Assembly (NCBI GenBank): GCA_021030905.1
Contig: JAGFMI010000007.1
Location: 434,001-498,000 of the forward strand
DNA: 64,000 bases
Direction of reading: 5' to 3'
Origin: Pyrenula massariospora
Taxonomy: Eukaryota; Ascomycota; Eurotiomycetes; Pyrenulales; Pyrenulaceae
Shown here: positions 40,466 through 52,485 of the stretch, piece after piece
How positions within the stretch are numbered: position 1 is the stretch's first letter
Layout: every line of letters starts with the position of its first letter
Notes under the pieces: generated by a model
Databases searched by the model: none
Seen by the model: only the letters and a program-made list of their open reading frames with translations
What the model was told of the DNA's origin: nothing
Program-made: the position numbers and the translations under genes

Positions 40466-41915
40466 ACACACATTGGTCATCATTAATCCTCAGTATGTCG
40501 ACGATGTTGAGGGTCTGAGGAATACTTACTTTGCGGGGGATGTTCTAATGAAGCTGGTGGGTGGTCGTTAAAGGAAGCTAGTCCGAATTAGGAAATGAGG
40601 CCCTTGACGTGACTCAAGAGTACCATCGAGTTGTTTTCTCAGATGAGCTTCTCAAATTCATACGCAACTTGCTTCAAGACAGACCTCTCTACTTTAAGTG
40701 CTTAAAGTCGGCGCCTAGACATAGGTATGACACTCGTAGGCGTGCTTGCTTGCGCAGTTTAACGGACCATGTTCATGGCAACAATGGTGCTATCGGCCCT
40801 ATTGTAGCAGTAAACAAAGCCGTGTAACATCAAAGCTCAAGCCTGAACAACTTCTCGGCAGGGATTTGATAAGTGGATGGCACTGTCTCATCTCAAGACC
40901 TCCAAATCCACTAGTTGGTCGTCGTTTCTCGGGCATTGTTCAGATGAGAACACCCTGGCCAGCGTCCCTTCCTATCAGCTTGGGCTCTTTCCTTCCCTTG
41001 AAGCTCAAGAGACACTCTGACCGTCCGAGAAGGCCACGTCATGCGGTCAAACCAGCTGATTAATCAACGCGCTTTCCGAAGGGTGCTAATCTCCCAGACT
41101 TTGTTCCATGCACATCATTTCTCCATTGAGACAATTGTGTTGGGTGGGAGGCAATAATAGGACACCGAGAAAAGGCCATTCATTATGTAATCAACAACAT
41201 TGACGTCCCAATAGGTTCTCCCTGCAACCAACATCTCGCTATGCTCTCTGACTTGTTTTATCATCTCATAGAAGGGAAAGCAAACACAATCAGAGCTTTC
41301 TGTGCATGGAATTCAGAAGGTTGCATTCGTCGTTATGGAATTGATGTGCTGCTTCGTGATGGGTCATAATGAGAGTAGATCTCAGGGAATGAGTAACTGG
41401 ACCATTCAGAATTCGTCTCTTATCTAGGCGCGTGAAACCTGTGTTTTGTCTAGAGGTACGAGGTAGACGTCTCCGCCCCTATCAACGCCCCTCCGTCGAT
41501 CCAGCCACTCCTCTGGTGGATCTGCCGTGAATAGCCAGGCGCAACGCTTGACGCTCCGGGGTCGACCGCCCGAAGCTAGGTCGGAGCAATCTTATCCGGG
41601 AAACAAGAAGATCCGTAGATAGGCTAGTTACCTGTTTCCTTAGTGTTACATTCCTGCTCCAACGGTTGCCTAAAGCTTCTTGAATTGTTGAGACTGTGTT
41701 TTCGTTTGCTCAATCTTCGAGCACCTTCTTGAGCCTATTTCCTGGCCTAGACAGCACCTGCGTTTGGAAGCTCAAACGGCATACTATTGCGGCCTGCAGT
41801 GCTGGCCGTCATTCCCTAAACTATTACCTAGCAACACTGTTCTTCATCCACTCTGATCGAAGCGTTGCGCGTCACGTCTCCGGAAAAACGTGTCTGGAGA
41901 TTGAAAGCGGTCTTC
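40466..41915. other. Intergenic region
   Basis: About 1.45 kb with only small non-conserved open frames. No gene supported. Confidence 0.5.
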
Positions 41916-43523
41916 ATGAACTCGGGAGGTCACAGAGCAATGAATTACGCCGTTCGCCCAGGTGATCTGGCCACTCCCAATCCTTATCAGTACACAACCT
42001 GGGACGACGTACAGATTCCCCCTCTTTGTCCTCGGCCGCTAAACTTGAAAGATTACCAGTGGGCACTATTAAAGCTTGGTCACATCAAGACTGCGAAGTT
42101 AGAAAACCTGCCTCAGTCAGAACGCAACCAGGCGCCAGATGTTCGTCAACCTTACCCAACGCCTATCCCAGCATCGAGCTGGAATCCCCAAGTTGGTCAA
42201 CATATTGACCGAACCGATAACAAGACAGACTTTCGTTGGGACCAAGAAATTTATAATGAGACCAATATGCCAAGAGAATTGTACATTCTTGATCGACCCA
42301 CTTACAGGCTCCAACCTCGTGACCTTCGTGAGCCTCGCAGAAAGTCCTACCCCATCTTCGGCCAGATCCTGAGAGATATTCCGTGTCTCCCGGACCACAT
42401 CTCCTCCAAGGTTCCTGGCTGGCTTATGGAATTTTGGGCACGCATCGAACCAAGACTGCAGATGGTCGACATTAGCGATCGCATGCATCCACGATATCGA
42501 CCGACGGCAACAAACGCTTTAGCACAACGACGGATGCGCTTCCGGCAAAGATGTTGGCTTTTGGCTTGGAATGCATCAGACCATGACTCCGAGCTCGCGA
42601 GGATACAAGACAAACTTAGATCCTGTGGTATCGACCCAGCGAATGACTCGACACGAGGCCTAACTCCAGGGTTGGTCAATCCTACCAACCCAGACGGCCC
42701 TCGAATACACGACACACGACTTTCAGGCAACACTTTTGAGTCTCGCCCCGATTATACCAGAGGAAGTTTGATCATGACAGGACTTGACCATCTCTGGACC
42801 CCGTCACTCACAAGGGAACCAAGACTACCAGAAACGCCGTTTTATTCTCCATCAGTGTGGGCTCCACCGAGGTCGTCGACAACAGCTTTGCCACCAACAG
42901 CCACAGCTACAACGTTCATGTCGACCGTATCAGCTCCCGTCTCAGCAACAGCTCCGCCTCCCATATTCGCAGCAGCACCGCCCATGCCGAATGTGCCGGC
43001 TTATGTCCAGGGACCGACAGCGACCTACCGGTTATTAAGCTCTGGTCAAGGACATAGTAGCTCATCCGGAACACACATGACTACTTACGTGCCTAGCACC
43101 ATCACTCCTGGGAGCGTCACAGCCGATGCAAATGTTCTTTCCCGTTTTGGCAGCCAGATTGTCCCGCTCGGCCAAGACAGCGCTCCTACCATGTCTCCAT
43201 CCTCGGTCGAACCTATCACCGAGCGTGACTTTCCAGAAGATGAACCTCGAGCATTCAGTCCATCGCCTGCAGTTCTTTCGAGACCTCGGATCGGACCGCA
43301 GTCGGTCGATTATAGCGATCCGGCGTTGTACAATGGCGTGTATACTGAGTCGGCGGGTGCAAACGACAATGGAGAAGAGATGGCGAATACGAACGAGCAG
43401 CACGTTTCGCCTGGTGGAGCTCCAGCTCGCGATGAATGCAACTCGGATCCAGACCCTTGGATTTACATTACGAATTTCGATGAAGAGTTTCGCAGTACAC
43501 TGAGCGGAAGACGCTACGGATAG
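41916..43523 (+). CDS. Uncharacterised protein, paralogue B of the same unnamed family
   Basis: 535 aa, single exon, function unknown. It shares with the gene at 36492 the order LNLKDYQWALLKLGH, RTDNKTDFRWD, ELYILDRP, RDIPCLPDHISSKVPGWLME, a block of paired Arg with RFRQRCWLLAW, and STRGLTPGLVNP. The C-terminal half is Ser/Thr/Pro/Ala-rich and shorter than in A. Its last residues, ITNFDEEFRSTL, resemble NNDFDAEFRMGH of A. No known domain; probably nuclear or cytosolic. The first ATG is used, because the frame is open further upstream without one. Confidence 0.85.
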   Translation: MNSGGHRAMNYAVRPGDLATPNPYQYTTWDDVQIPPLCPRPLNLKDYQWALLKLGHIKTAKLENLPQSERNQAPDVRQPYPTPIPASSWNPQVGQHIDRTDNKTDFRWDQEIYNETNMPRELYILDRPTYRLQPRDLREPRRKSYPIFGQILRDIPCLPDHISSKVPGWLMEFWARIEPRLQMVDISDRMHPRYRPTATNALAQRRMRFRQRCWLLAWNASDHDSELARIQDKLRSCGIDPANDSTRGLTPGLVNPTNPDGPRIHDTRLSGNTFESRPDYTRGSLIMTGLDHLWTPSLTREPRLPETPFYSPSVWAPPRSSTTALPPTATATTFMSTVSAPVSATAPPPIFAAAPPMPNVPAYVQGPTATYRLLSSGQGHSSSSGTHMTTYVPSTITPGSVTADANVLSRFGSQIVPLGQDSAPTMSPSSVEPITERDFPEDEPRAFSPSPAVLSRPRIGPQSVDYSDPALYNGVYTESAGANDNGEEMANTNEQHVSPGGAPARDECNSDPDPWIYITNFDEEFRSTLSGRRYG

Positions 43524-44636
43524 AAGGTGACGCAACTTGGTTGAGCGGGGCAAAGAGAGGATTTTGGGGCTCGAGAAAAGTGCTTTGATGAGTTTATTCT
43601 AGTCTTTGGTTCTTGATTTACATTCCTGTCGTTATGATTGATGCATGTAAAAACACTGGAGGCATAGCATTGCTTGTTGAGCGAACGAAAATCGGAGATT
43701 TCCAGGCCGCATCCCTGTGAAAGACAACAGATTGGACAGCTTCGAAATTTCAGCTCGTTTAATCTTGCTTCATTCTTGATGCTGAGTTTACCCGCTACTC
43801 TTCTACAACCTTCATGTAGAGAAATGACAGACATCTTTGATTGGTCATAAAGCATTTGCCAGCAAAATAGACCCACGAGGCGTTGATGACACACATAAGC
43901 CGGTACCTTCCGAGCACAACCCAAGTCCGTAATCGTCCAAGGCTACCTAGGTCGCTTTGGTGAGATGCGAATCGACCATGCTCTAGAATGACCAGAGCTG
44001 ACTTTGGTGAGCATGTTGTTGACATCGCAGCTGAGATGGTAGGAGCGTAGATAGACGAAGCAACGCGTAAGACAAGTCACACATAGATAAGGTAGTGACA
44101 TAGAGGGCCGTTGAGGAAGTCCGATGCCGGCACTATCCCGGATCGGTTGCGTCCAGTCGGCCGATGGCTTTGAGTCTAATTTCTAGCTCAGCCCAGTGGC
44201 CCGCCTTTGTCACGCCGCAACCAACGCGATGCCCCAGGTTCCTCGGTCTAAGGGCCGATCACCCCTACATCTTTCGCGAGGCTTGCACTATCTATGCAAA
44301 TCTCGCTCTTTTGTAGACAAAAATGAAGGCAATTGCTAGCATCTAATACAAATGTCTCGAAACGCAGGCGACGACACCGGACAATGCGCTTAAAGTTGCC
44401 TGCTTGCCTGCGATACCCCTGAAACAAAATTAGCACTGCCACGCGACGTTCATCAGGGCTGAGATAAGCCTGCTCAGACAGCTCATCTGGAATCAATCCG
44501 ACTGAGCGGCTCAATTGAAGGCGCTGTCGGATGACGTCGCCTCTATGACTGTGCTGCGCGTGTCTCAAAAATCTTCCGTGTGTTTGCAAACTCCATCTTG
44601 GTTCTGATTGATCTGCATGGCCTGAACCGCACGAAC
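43524..44636. other. Intergenic region
   Basis: About 1.1 kb with no supportable gene. Both flanking genes are on the plus strand. Confidence 0.5.
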
Positions 44637-46280
44637 ATGTCCACAGCTTCGGCGAAAGCTCAATCCAATTTCAAGAGCGACTTTCTCTTCGTGACTCATG
44701 AACCAAAGAACGTCTCTCGCGTCAAAGAGAGGCGATCGCATGCCGTCCGCGAACATTTCAGGAAGCGGAGATGGCAGAAAGCGAATGACCCACTTCCGCT
44801 ACGACATGACTATCCATGGACTCAACGGGTATCGCCCGGCCGTGAAAGACCTTTACTCACGAAGAAACCCTTGCCTTCACTCAAGAAGGTTGAACGGTCG
44901 CAAGCTAGAGCTGTCGGCGATACAGACGATTTAGAGGCTAGCCGAACGTCCCGAGATCTCCATGGCACACGCCTTGAATCACTAGCAGGGACTGGAAAGC
45001 CCACATATGGTACTCGACAGACTGGGTACTCAGACTTCATCTCCTCGCCAGAAGCGACCTCCAAAGCTAGTGAAAATGCGGAAAACGACGAGCTAGCGAT
45101 AGTCGCTTCGCCCTCCTCCCCAAGCGCTCTAGATCCGTTCTCATCGTTGTCCGTCAATTTTGCAACCACCGAAGACACACTTATCAGCCACTTTCTTGTC
45201 CAGCCGAACATCAGTTGGGGAATTGACACATCAAAGATCTTTTCTTTGCACCGGGATGTTATATTTCCTCACGCGGTCCGATATCCGGCCACAATGCTTA
45301 CAACGCTTCTCTACGCGTCCATCATCAAAGACAGAGTGACTGGAACAGGCTTGAGTCAAGCAACCATGCAATTGTGGAGGAAGAGTGTCATCAGTGTTAG
45401 TGACCGTGTCCGCGACCCAAAGACTAGACATACCGGGACGCTAATATCTGGTGTTGCAACCATACTGCTCATCGAAGACCTCACCGGTCGAACCGCAAAT
45501 CTTGTCAAACACTTTAGCGGGTACAAGCAAATGATGCGCATCAGAGGAGGATGGGAAGGCTTTCGAACCTACAATGAACATCAAGAAGATCTGGTCGTGA
45601 CGGTGCAGGCGATTCTTCTCGCTAAGCGCGAGATGTCGATTTTACCCTTTGTCGACCCAAATGATAGCAATGGCATTTTGGATCTATGGGAGTTCCATCA
45701 GAGTTGCAATGAATTTGCTGCAAAGCTTCATGCGTTCAGAGAGCTTTTACAGCTGGAAGGCTCTGCTAATCTGACCTTTGCCAAGTCGCATTACACAGTG
45801 GCATCGCTGTTCGCCAGGGATAACCTGCTACTACAGCGACTACGCCACGCTCTTGTGACTGGTTTCAGAGGACCGTGGTTTATCGAAAACGTTGATTCGC
45901 AGGTCTGGTTCATCATTATGTGGATGGCTCTAACTCTGTGGGATTACCGTGAAGACCCTGCCAAATGCCGAGCCGTCTTCAGGAAACTGATTGAGGAGCC
46001 ATTCAAAACGCCGATCAAGAATCTTCGATCCACGCATGGTCTCTCGTGGCTGTTCGTCTCCCAGATCGACGAGGTCCCAGAGCGGAGATGGGCGGCTACG
46101 AACATGGTGAGGGTTCTGCATAGACTGAAGCCTGCCTCTCGGACGAAGGTCCTTGAACGTTCGCTGGACATGTTAGAGCTCCGACCTGGCAGCATGATGG
46201 GCGAAGGATTTACAGAGGATGAGATTGAGCAGATGCGGAATGAAGCATTAGAGGGACTACCATTTCGATTTGACCGTTGA
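44637..46280 (+). CDS. Fungal-specific transcription-factor-domain-like protein without zinc cluster
   Basis: 547 aa, single exon. The N-terminus has DFLFVTHEPKNVSRVKERRS and HAVREHFRKRRWQKAN, a basic motif seen before the fungal_trans_2 (PF11951-like) domain in many ascomycete proteins that lack a Zn2Cys6 cluster. From about residue 180 the helical domain follows: FPHAVRYPATMLTTLLYASI, RHTGTLISGVATILLIEDLT, and KHFSGYKQMMRIRGGWEGF. No Cys cluster is seen upstream in the frame. It is probably a nuclear regulator, though binding to DNA is not shown by sequence. Targets unknown. Confidence 0.75.
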   Translation: MSTASAKAQSNFKSDFLFVTHEPKNVSRVKERRSHAVREHFRKRRWQKANDPLPLRHDYPWTQRVSPGRERPLLTKKPLPSLKKVERSQARAVGDTDDLEASRTSRDLHGTRLESLAGTGKPTYGTRQTGYSDFISSPEATSKASENAENDELAIVASPSSPSALDPFSSLSVNFATTEDTLISHFLVQPNISWGIDTSKIFSLHRDVIFPHAVRYPATMLTTLLYASIIKDRVTGTGLSQATMQLWRKSVISVSDRVRDPKTRHTGTLISGVATILLIEDLTGRTANLVKHFSGYKQMMRIRGGWEGFRTYNEHQEDLVVTVQAILLAKREMSILPFVDPNDSNGILDLWEFHQSCNEFAAKLHAFRELLQLEGSANLTFAKSHYTVASLFARDNLLLQRLRHALVTGFRGPWFIENVDSQVWFIIMWMALTLWDYREDPAKCRAVFRKLIEEPFKTPIKNLRSTHGLSWLFVSQIDEVPERRWAATNMVRVLHRLKPASRTKVLERSLDMLELRPGSMMGEGFTEDEIEQMRNEALEGLPFRFDR

Positions 46281-47370
46281 GACAAATCAGTGAAGTGCAT
46301 AGCAGCGACTATTTTACGCGAATCTGAGCTTTCAGATTCACCACCACCTACTCCACGTCTAACGACCGAAAATATTCATCGGACTCCAAAGACGTCTCCC
46401 GCAGCCACCGCGGCGCTTCCTCAGGCGACTCGATCCATCCACAAGCCTTCCATTGCTTGCATCGAGTCGGTATGAGGAAACCGTACTGACGGTAAAGACG
46501 GATGCTTAAAGTCCCGCGGCGAGCCGAGATTTTGACGCCGATATGCTCCGCAGCACAGAATAGCAGGCTTACGGAAGATAGCTCCCCAATCATCAATATC
46601 CAGGCCTTTGGGAGCTTCTTCATACAGCCTAATTGATGTGCTACTGCCGACAATCTAATTGAATCGAGTTTTCGGAGCACGACATATCTTACGGAGCGCC
46701 TACTACAATTGAGCTATCGCTTGAGGGGCCGGAAACATCAGAGCTCTGAGCGAAGACAATCACCACTTGCCTATCTAGGCAATGTGACAAGTTCACAATG
46801 ATTGTAGACGGATATCCGGCGCCACCAAGCAGAGAATAGCACCTGAGCGGCATACAAGTTGAGGTAGATCGCCAAGGCTATTAAATGTGAGGAAGGAACA
46901 GAAGATTAGTAGATGTAAATCAGATCGAGTGCGATTAATGATCGAGGTGAACGATGAGGATAATTCGACGGGAGAATATTGTTTCGAGGAGATCACTCTG
47001 CTTCTACAGCAAGCGAGTATGCATTTACATGGCAGCAGTGCGGTACAGCATGACGTATCCTAGTCATCGAGAATTTCCATTATACAAGTAGTTCATCAAA
47101 ATGACGAACTCGATCATACAATCTCATTAAACCCAAAAATCTAATCACCCATGAGGCGAATCATCAAGCGCGACATCCCTCCGCAAGCCATGCCCGAAGA
47201 TCCTGCGGCCTTGGCATCCCCCACCCCCCGCCTCTACCGCCCCACTAGCCCCATCCATCCTAGCCAGACTGCAGAATTTTTCCCACCTCCCCCATCTCTC
47301 TCCGTCCCCCTTCCCTCCTCCCCCCCATCAACACCCCCCCCCTCTTTTCATCAACCCCTATACATCCACA
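46281..47370. other. Intergenic region
   Basis: About 1.1 kb with no supportable gene. The 47200-47345 stretch upstream of the HTH gene is C-rich, with several C runs on the plus strand. Confidence 0.5.
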
Positions 47371-47986
47371 ATGCCACCATCCGGCTACGCCCAACTAACC
47401 CTCCCGCAACGTACGGCAATCCTGGCCCTCCTCTACAAAGACACGCCCACGAAGGAGATCGCAGAGCTCTTCAACACGTCGTATTCCACTATCCAGCGGC
47501 TGCGCATCCGGCAGAGGAAGCTGGGGGGCACGCTCGCGGAGCAGTTGGCGAAGGAGGACTGGGGGAGTCGGGCGAGGAGTGGACGGCCGAGGAGCGCTAG
47601 GGAAGGTGAGTTTGAATTGCGATAGGTGTGTGGTTTAAAGGGTGGCAGGGGGTCGTAGGGGGAAAGGATGGGTTGTTGGTGGTAAGGTGCTAATTGGGTG
47701 TACAGGGTCGAGACGGTGGAAGGCGAGGCAAAAGGCGGAGGGGAAGGGGAAGGGGAGGGGTGGGAGGAAGGAGGGGAAGGGGGAGGTGGAGGTGGAGGCG
47801 GGTGTTCAAGGCGAAGGGGATGCTTTGGAGGAACAAGAGAGCAGGGTTGCGGATGGGCTTGGGGAGGGTGGTGCAGCCGCTCAGATGGATCTGGAGAATG
47901 CGGTGATAGAGGGGGATGGCGGCGGTGGTGGGCTCGGTGAGAGTGCGTCGATGGATTGGATTGATCCTGCGCTTCGTGGGATGTGA
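47371..47986 (+). CDS. Small protein with helix-turn-helix (transposase-type)
   Basis: About 171 aa, two exons, 47371-47605 and 47706-47986 (100-bp intron with GTGAGT donor and TACAG acceptor; phases agree). The N-terminus, SGYAQLTLPQRTAILALLYK then EIAELFNTSYSTIQRLRIRQ, is a homeodomain-like HTH of the type found in Tc1/mariner and IS630 transposases and in regulators derived from them. The C-terminal half is Lys/Gly/Glu-rich and of low complexity, ending SMDWIDPALRGM. No DDE catalytic domain follows, so it is either a domesticated DNA-binding protein or a decayed element. The purine-rich second exon makes its reality less sure than the first. Confidence 0.6.
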
Positions 47987-49526
47987 TGCGTTCACTTGTT
48001 ACGCGGCTTGTTGACTTCTAAGCACTGTTGCATGGGATAGGGTATATTGGAGGTACTTGTATGTTATATTTGGATCATTGCAGAGAGTCTTACGCATGGT
48101 GCATATGAGGCATGGTATCAGAAGTCATGGCGCATCTGATTGTCAGCACTAACAGTCGCCCGGCTAATATTCGGACGCGCTGCGACATCTGACACCTTAA
48201 GTAGCCTCGACAAATACCCGAGAGTGCTAGGCGACGACGCCACCTATTTCGGATGTCATGCACGAAATCGCCTACCATGGCTCTTGTTTCCGGTTCGCCC
48301 CGTCCAATGTTTGTCTTAATCTCAGCGGTGATACAGCATTAGAGCTAAACCAATTCTTGCTTTGCACATCCATGCCTGTGCAACAGTCTCCTTCCAGGAC
48401 TTTATGGGGGCGAACGAGGCTAGCAATGTCCTTTCGATCACTTCGGTGAAAGAGGTTGACACACCAATAGCAGTACCAGTCTTTCATGTCAGAACTCATT
48501 CCCTTGTCATGTCCAGCTTGCAGCGCGTGCGGTATACGCTATTTGCTGGTCTAGCAATGAGTCCGCCCGCAATCTCTGATCTTCTCCCCTGCTATCATTA
48601 TTGCTGACGCCAAGGTCCGGTCAGGGACGCACGCGTTGTTCAAAGTGTGTTACACTGCGCAGAAATGACCACAGCCTCCGATGATCTCCGTTGTGCCTTA
48701 ACCAATCACAATCCATTAAGGATGCTTCAATCTCAAAACCCTTTAGCTTTCCGCAACGACATGGAGAGCGGTAAAGGGTGTATGCGTTATTTTGAATCTG
48801 TGATTTCTCTATCGGAAGCACCCAGTGATTTAAATGTTCGACTGTAGTCTGATGCTATCCATGCCATCCTCTTTCGTCATCGCGGCCTCTTAGGATACAG
48901 TGCGAGCAGCCATTGAGCAGAGCTGTGACTCTCGCATAGAGCTCTTACTTATCCATGGACCTTAGCAGTTACTTGGGCAGCTATTCTAGCCTTATTGGAG
49001 TGACGATGGGTACGAGGATACGAGAAGATTATCCAATTGAGAAGATGGTAAGTCATATCCTTTTCTGTGCTTGCACTTCCTGGTGCCACTGTTTCAGACC
49101 TTCGTTGTTGTACCGTGCCAATGAGCGTGATGATATTGCTCCCATATCTATTCTGTGGGTACAGCGATATGGGGTTATTTAGTACAGGGAAGGTACGACC
49201 ATTGTCCAGACATCCTGCCATGACCTACATCATGTTCAAAAGTGGGGTCTATGCACCCTAGGCGTGGCCCCTACAATATCACCCTTCTTCTGGCAGTTTC
49301 TTATTGGTCTACCCATAGCCTATCAAGAAGATGTCGGACATCGGTGTAAAAAGTCTCAAAGCTTCTACAATAGCTCCTAACACATTGGCCAGTTCAGGTT
49401 CAAAACATGCACACCAACTGTGCTCCTCACCTGCCAGTGTGCGGCACTTTCGGCGTTAATTTATAAATCGCAGACGTTCGTTCGAAGTCTTTCAACATGT
49501 TCATATTTTGAGTTGGATTTCTAGAC
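47987..49526. other. Intergenic region
   Basis: About 1.5 kb. Small open frames near 48955-49260 have GT/AG sites around them but do not assemble into a recognisable protein. No gene is asserted. Confidence 0.45.
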
Positions 49527-51966
49527 ATGGACCTCAAATCAATCCCCAAAGAGATATTTGCGTCCACCAAGGAGAATCGCAACCGAACCCGAGCTTTTTC
49601 CCTCAACCGTAAGGCAGCTTTAGCAGAATGTGCTATCTTGCATTTTTTACCGGTTGTCCTTACGATAGGTGTGCTACAGCTTAGCTTTTTCTCAATCTAC
49701 TGGGCCGATCCGACTGCGTACTCATCCTTCAATGAAGTCTTAAATGGTCTGCAGTATGCGTCCAAAGCTCTTGAGATCCTAATGAATCTCTCTATATCGC
49801 GCATCCTACTTCACCGAACCAGATTTCTCTTAGTTAACAAGACGTTGCCGCTGGGACTCGTCGCGGTGGGCTATGCGCCAATATTATCGAATATAATCAG
49901 CGCTGACTTCTGGAACTCTGTCCTACCTCGTTACAAATCCTCTATTACGAATTGGTTCAAGAGCCTGATACCTTCAATATGCCTTTTGGCTCTCTGTGTT
50001 TCTCTGATGCTTGTCGCTGGTCCATCGTTGGCTGTTGCCGTCTTACCCGACCTTGACTGGTGGTCGATCGATCCCTTCCGGAATATGCGCGTCTCCACCT
50101 GGGCTCGAGATCGGGACGGGTTGCCACTCTGGCCGACTAACCTAACGGCAGATTTAATCACGGACAAAAAATGCTTTGAAACTGGCGCCGACCAAGTCTA
50201 TGCCTGCCCTTCGCAAAATTGGCAATCGGTCCAATATTGGACTGAGAACGCAAGATGGCGCAGGACTTCTCCGAACCTGACCATTGAGGTTCAGTCATTC
50301 AACGCTCAGCGCTACTTGACTTCATCGAGCGACGATACATGGAACTCAGGCTGGACGTATGTATTTATTTTTTCTTCGAATTCTATTGACGTTATGGTCT
50401 AGCCTTACATCGCCGACGCTGACACATAATGCTTTCAATTACTGACGCCATTACATGTCTAGAGCGGCCTCCTCGGCGCCTGAATGGATTTCTATGGACA
50501 TGGGATACTTTTACCTCTTCATGACCTCACATCTCGATGTCAATTTTATGAAACGTCCGATGGTGGTTCCAAGACTCACTGATTCAAGACGAGGCTTCCT
50601 TTTGAAGCCTTTGGTGGAGACACAATGTCAGAATGTAGATCACTCTGATGAACAGAACATGTTCTTTCCCAAAGACAAATTGTGGACTCCTCCAGGGATC
50701 AACTACGAAAATGTTACGTGGCAGGTCCCTAGGGATAGTTGGAGTCTCTTCTCAAATGAGTCCGACAAGTTACACATTAGGTTGAAATGGGTGGATATGC
50801 AGTCCTACCCCAACCATCCCTCTATCGGAGTTGTAATATCCACGCCCACGGCTGTCAAGAACGAGAGTGGGTGGTTTCAAGGCACTAATGTTTTTGCCTG
50901 TTCAGTCAATGCGCGATGGATTCCGACAGATCTTCGGTACGATCCCTCGGCAGCCGCTGTGAGTCTTTCCCTTTTGTTGTGGCACTTCGACGACGGTTTA
51001 TTTGCTGACTCGACAGCGGCACAGATAATAGATGAAGTACTTGACCCAGCAGCGTACATCCTTTCTGGAGCGCTTGATCACGATGCCACGTCAAGGAACG
51101 CTTCTAATCATCCTGTATACGAGCAGATCACAATCGACACAAGCTGGGCAAAAGCTCTTGACGTCATTCCCGCAAGCTTCAATACATCGTGGGACCACCC
51201 TCACCAACGCGGTGGCATCCCGGAGATGGTAGGCATGGATGGAACCTGGTATTGGTACCACGGTCTTCGAAGCGGACCCGCTTCAGATACAACACTTCCC
51301 GTCGAATTTTCTCTAGGAAGTGGAATCAGCGAAGCGTGGGCACTATCAACACTTGTCAACTTATACCTCACCAGTGGCGTTGCATACCTACGGATGGAAG
51401 CTGACAGATACGTAATGGTCGAGGACCTCAAGCACCCGAACGATTCGTACCTCATCAATCTCTCCGCTTTTAACGATGCTACATACGCCGTTGGCTCGGT
51501 CGATCAACTATTGCAGTATCTTCACAACGACAAGCCACAACATGATAACTGGCTCAACGTCTCGTGGGAGGTCTTTCGCTATGGATACGGCTGGGGTCCT
51601 CATAATACGACAATTCGCCTTGCCGCTGCTGCCCTCCTACTATATACTGTGCTTGCCATTTCTCACATGGCATTCTTACTGCACCGAGGCTGGATGCCGC
51701 ACGGTCGTTGGAGCTCGATCAGCGAACTCCTTCTCCTGGCTTTAGAGTCACCTGGGCCGGACAGATCATCATCACAGGCCAGCAACCCACGAGGACGAAT
51801 TCAGTCGTGGAAGCAGATCCTGTCTCGCTGTAGCCAACGATATTCGGAGCAAGGAAATGTCTGCGCGCAGCGCGTGCAGATCTCTGATCTCGGTGAGGGC
51901 ATCGTCTTCGTAGAGAAGCAGGCGGAAGGTCGCCAGGAACTGATTGAGGAAGAGTCTGCTCGCTGA
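49527..51966 (+). CDS. Multi-pass membrane protein with large exposed domain, unknown function
   Basis: About 777 aa, exons 49527-50356 and 50463-51966 (106-bp intron, GTATGT donor; phases agree). The N-terminal third has hydrophobic segments (ECAILHFLPVVLTIGVLQLS; LVAVGYAPILSNII; LIPSICLLALCVSLMLVAG). A central region of about 450 residues is Trp-, Asn- and Thr-rich with NxS/T sequons (NLTADL, NLTIEV, NVTW, NTSW, NTTI) and scattered Cys, as in an extracellular or lumenal domain. One final helix, AAAALLLYTVLAISHMAFLL, precedes a cytosolic tail. This layout is common among uncharacterised ascomycete surface proteins; none is named here. Confidence 0.75.
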
Positions 51967-52485
51967 CACATCAGGAATAGTAAAATGTGCATGAGAAAAG
52001 CTTCTTTTGAACTAAAAAGAATTTATGCACCTCTTTGATCAATTCATGAATGCCACAGCGCTTCGGGGCAACTTGGGGCTTCAATTCAACGCTCTATCAT
52101 GCGATCTCTTGGTTTATCGGTAATGTTCCTTATGATAGGCTGGCTATATTGGAGGCATGCATTTGGTTTTATTTTGTTGAATACCGAAAGTCTTGATAGA
52201 TTGAAGTTCCCCGCGCCTCCCGTCCAGCCCCATGCTCGGATTCAGCGGCCCGGTCGCAAATAGCCTTGAGCGCGGCAAGGCGGTGTAGCATGTACTTACG
52301 CCATCACGGGCTTCACGACATAATTTAATCTAAAGACGTGATCGTTCTAGAGCATGCTCTATTCATACTACCTCAGAGGAATGTATTGAGAGTTGTATTT
52401 GAGGAATCTAGATTGACCGCTAGAAGCAACGAAGAAGTTCAAGGTGATTTAGGTGAAGTGGGTGCAATTCCAAAGATTTCGCATC
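51967..52485. other. Intergenic region between convergent genes
   Basis: About 520 bp. No gene seen. Confidence 0.5.

Noticed and set aside
47151-47600. 149-codon Pro-rich open frame overlapping the HTH gene
   Set aside because: The HTH reading frame at 47371 has clear helix-turn-helix residues and a phased intron; the other frame follows C-rich upstream DNA.
48955-49261. Possible spliced gene with a GTAAGT donor at about 49048
   Set aside because: The joined reading reaches a stop shortly after the acceptor and neither part shows family features.
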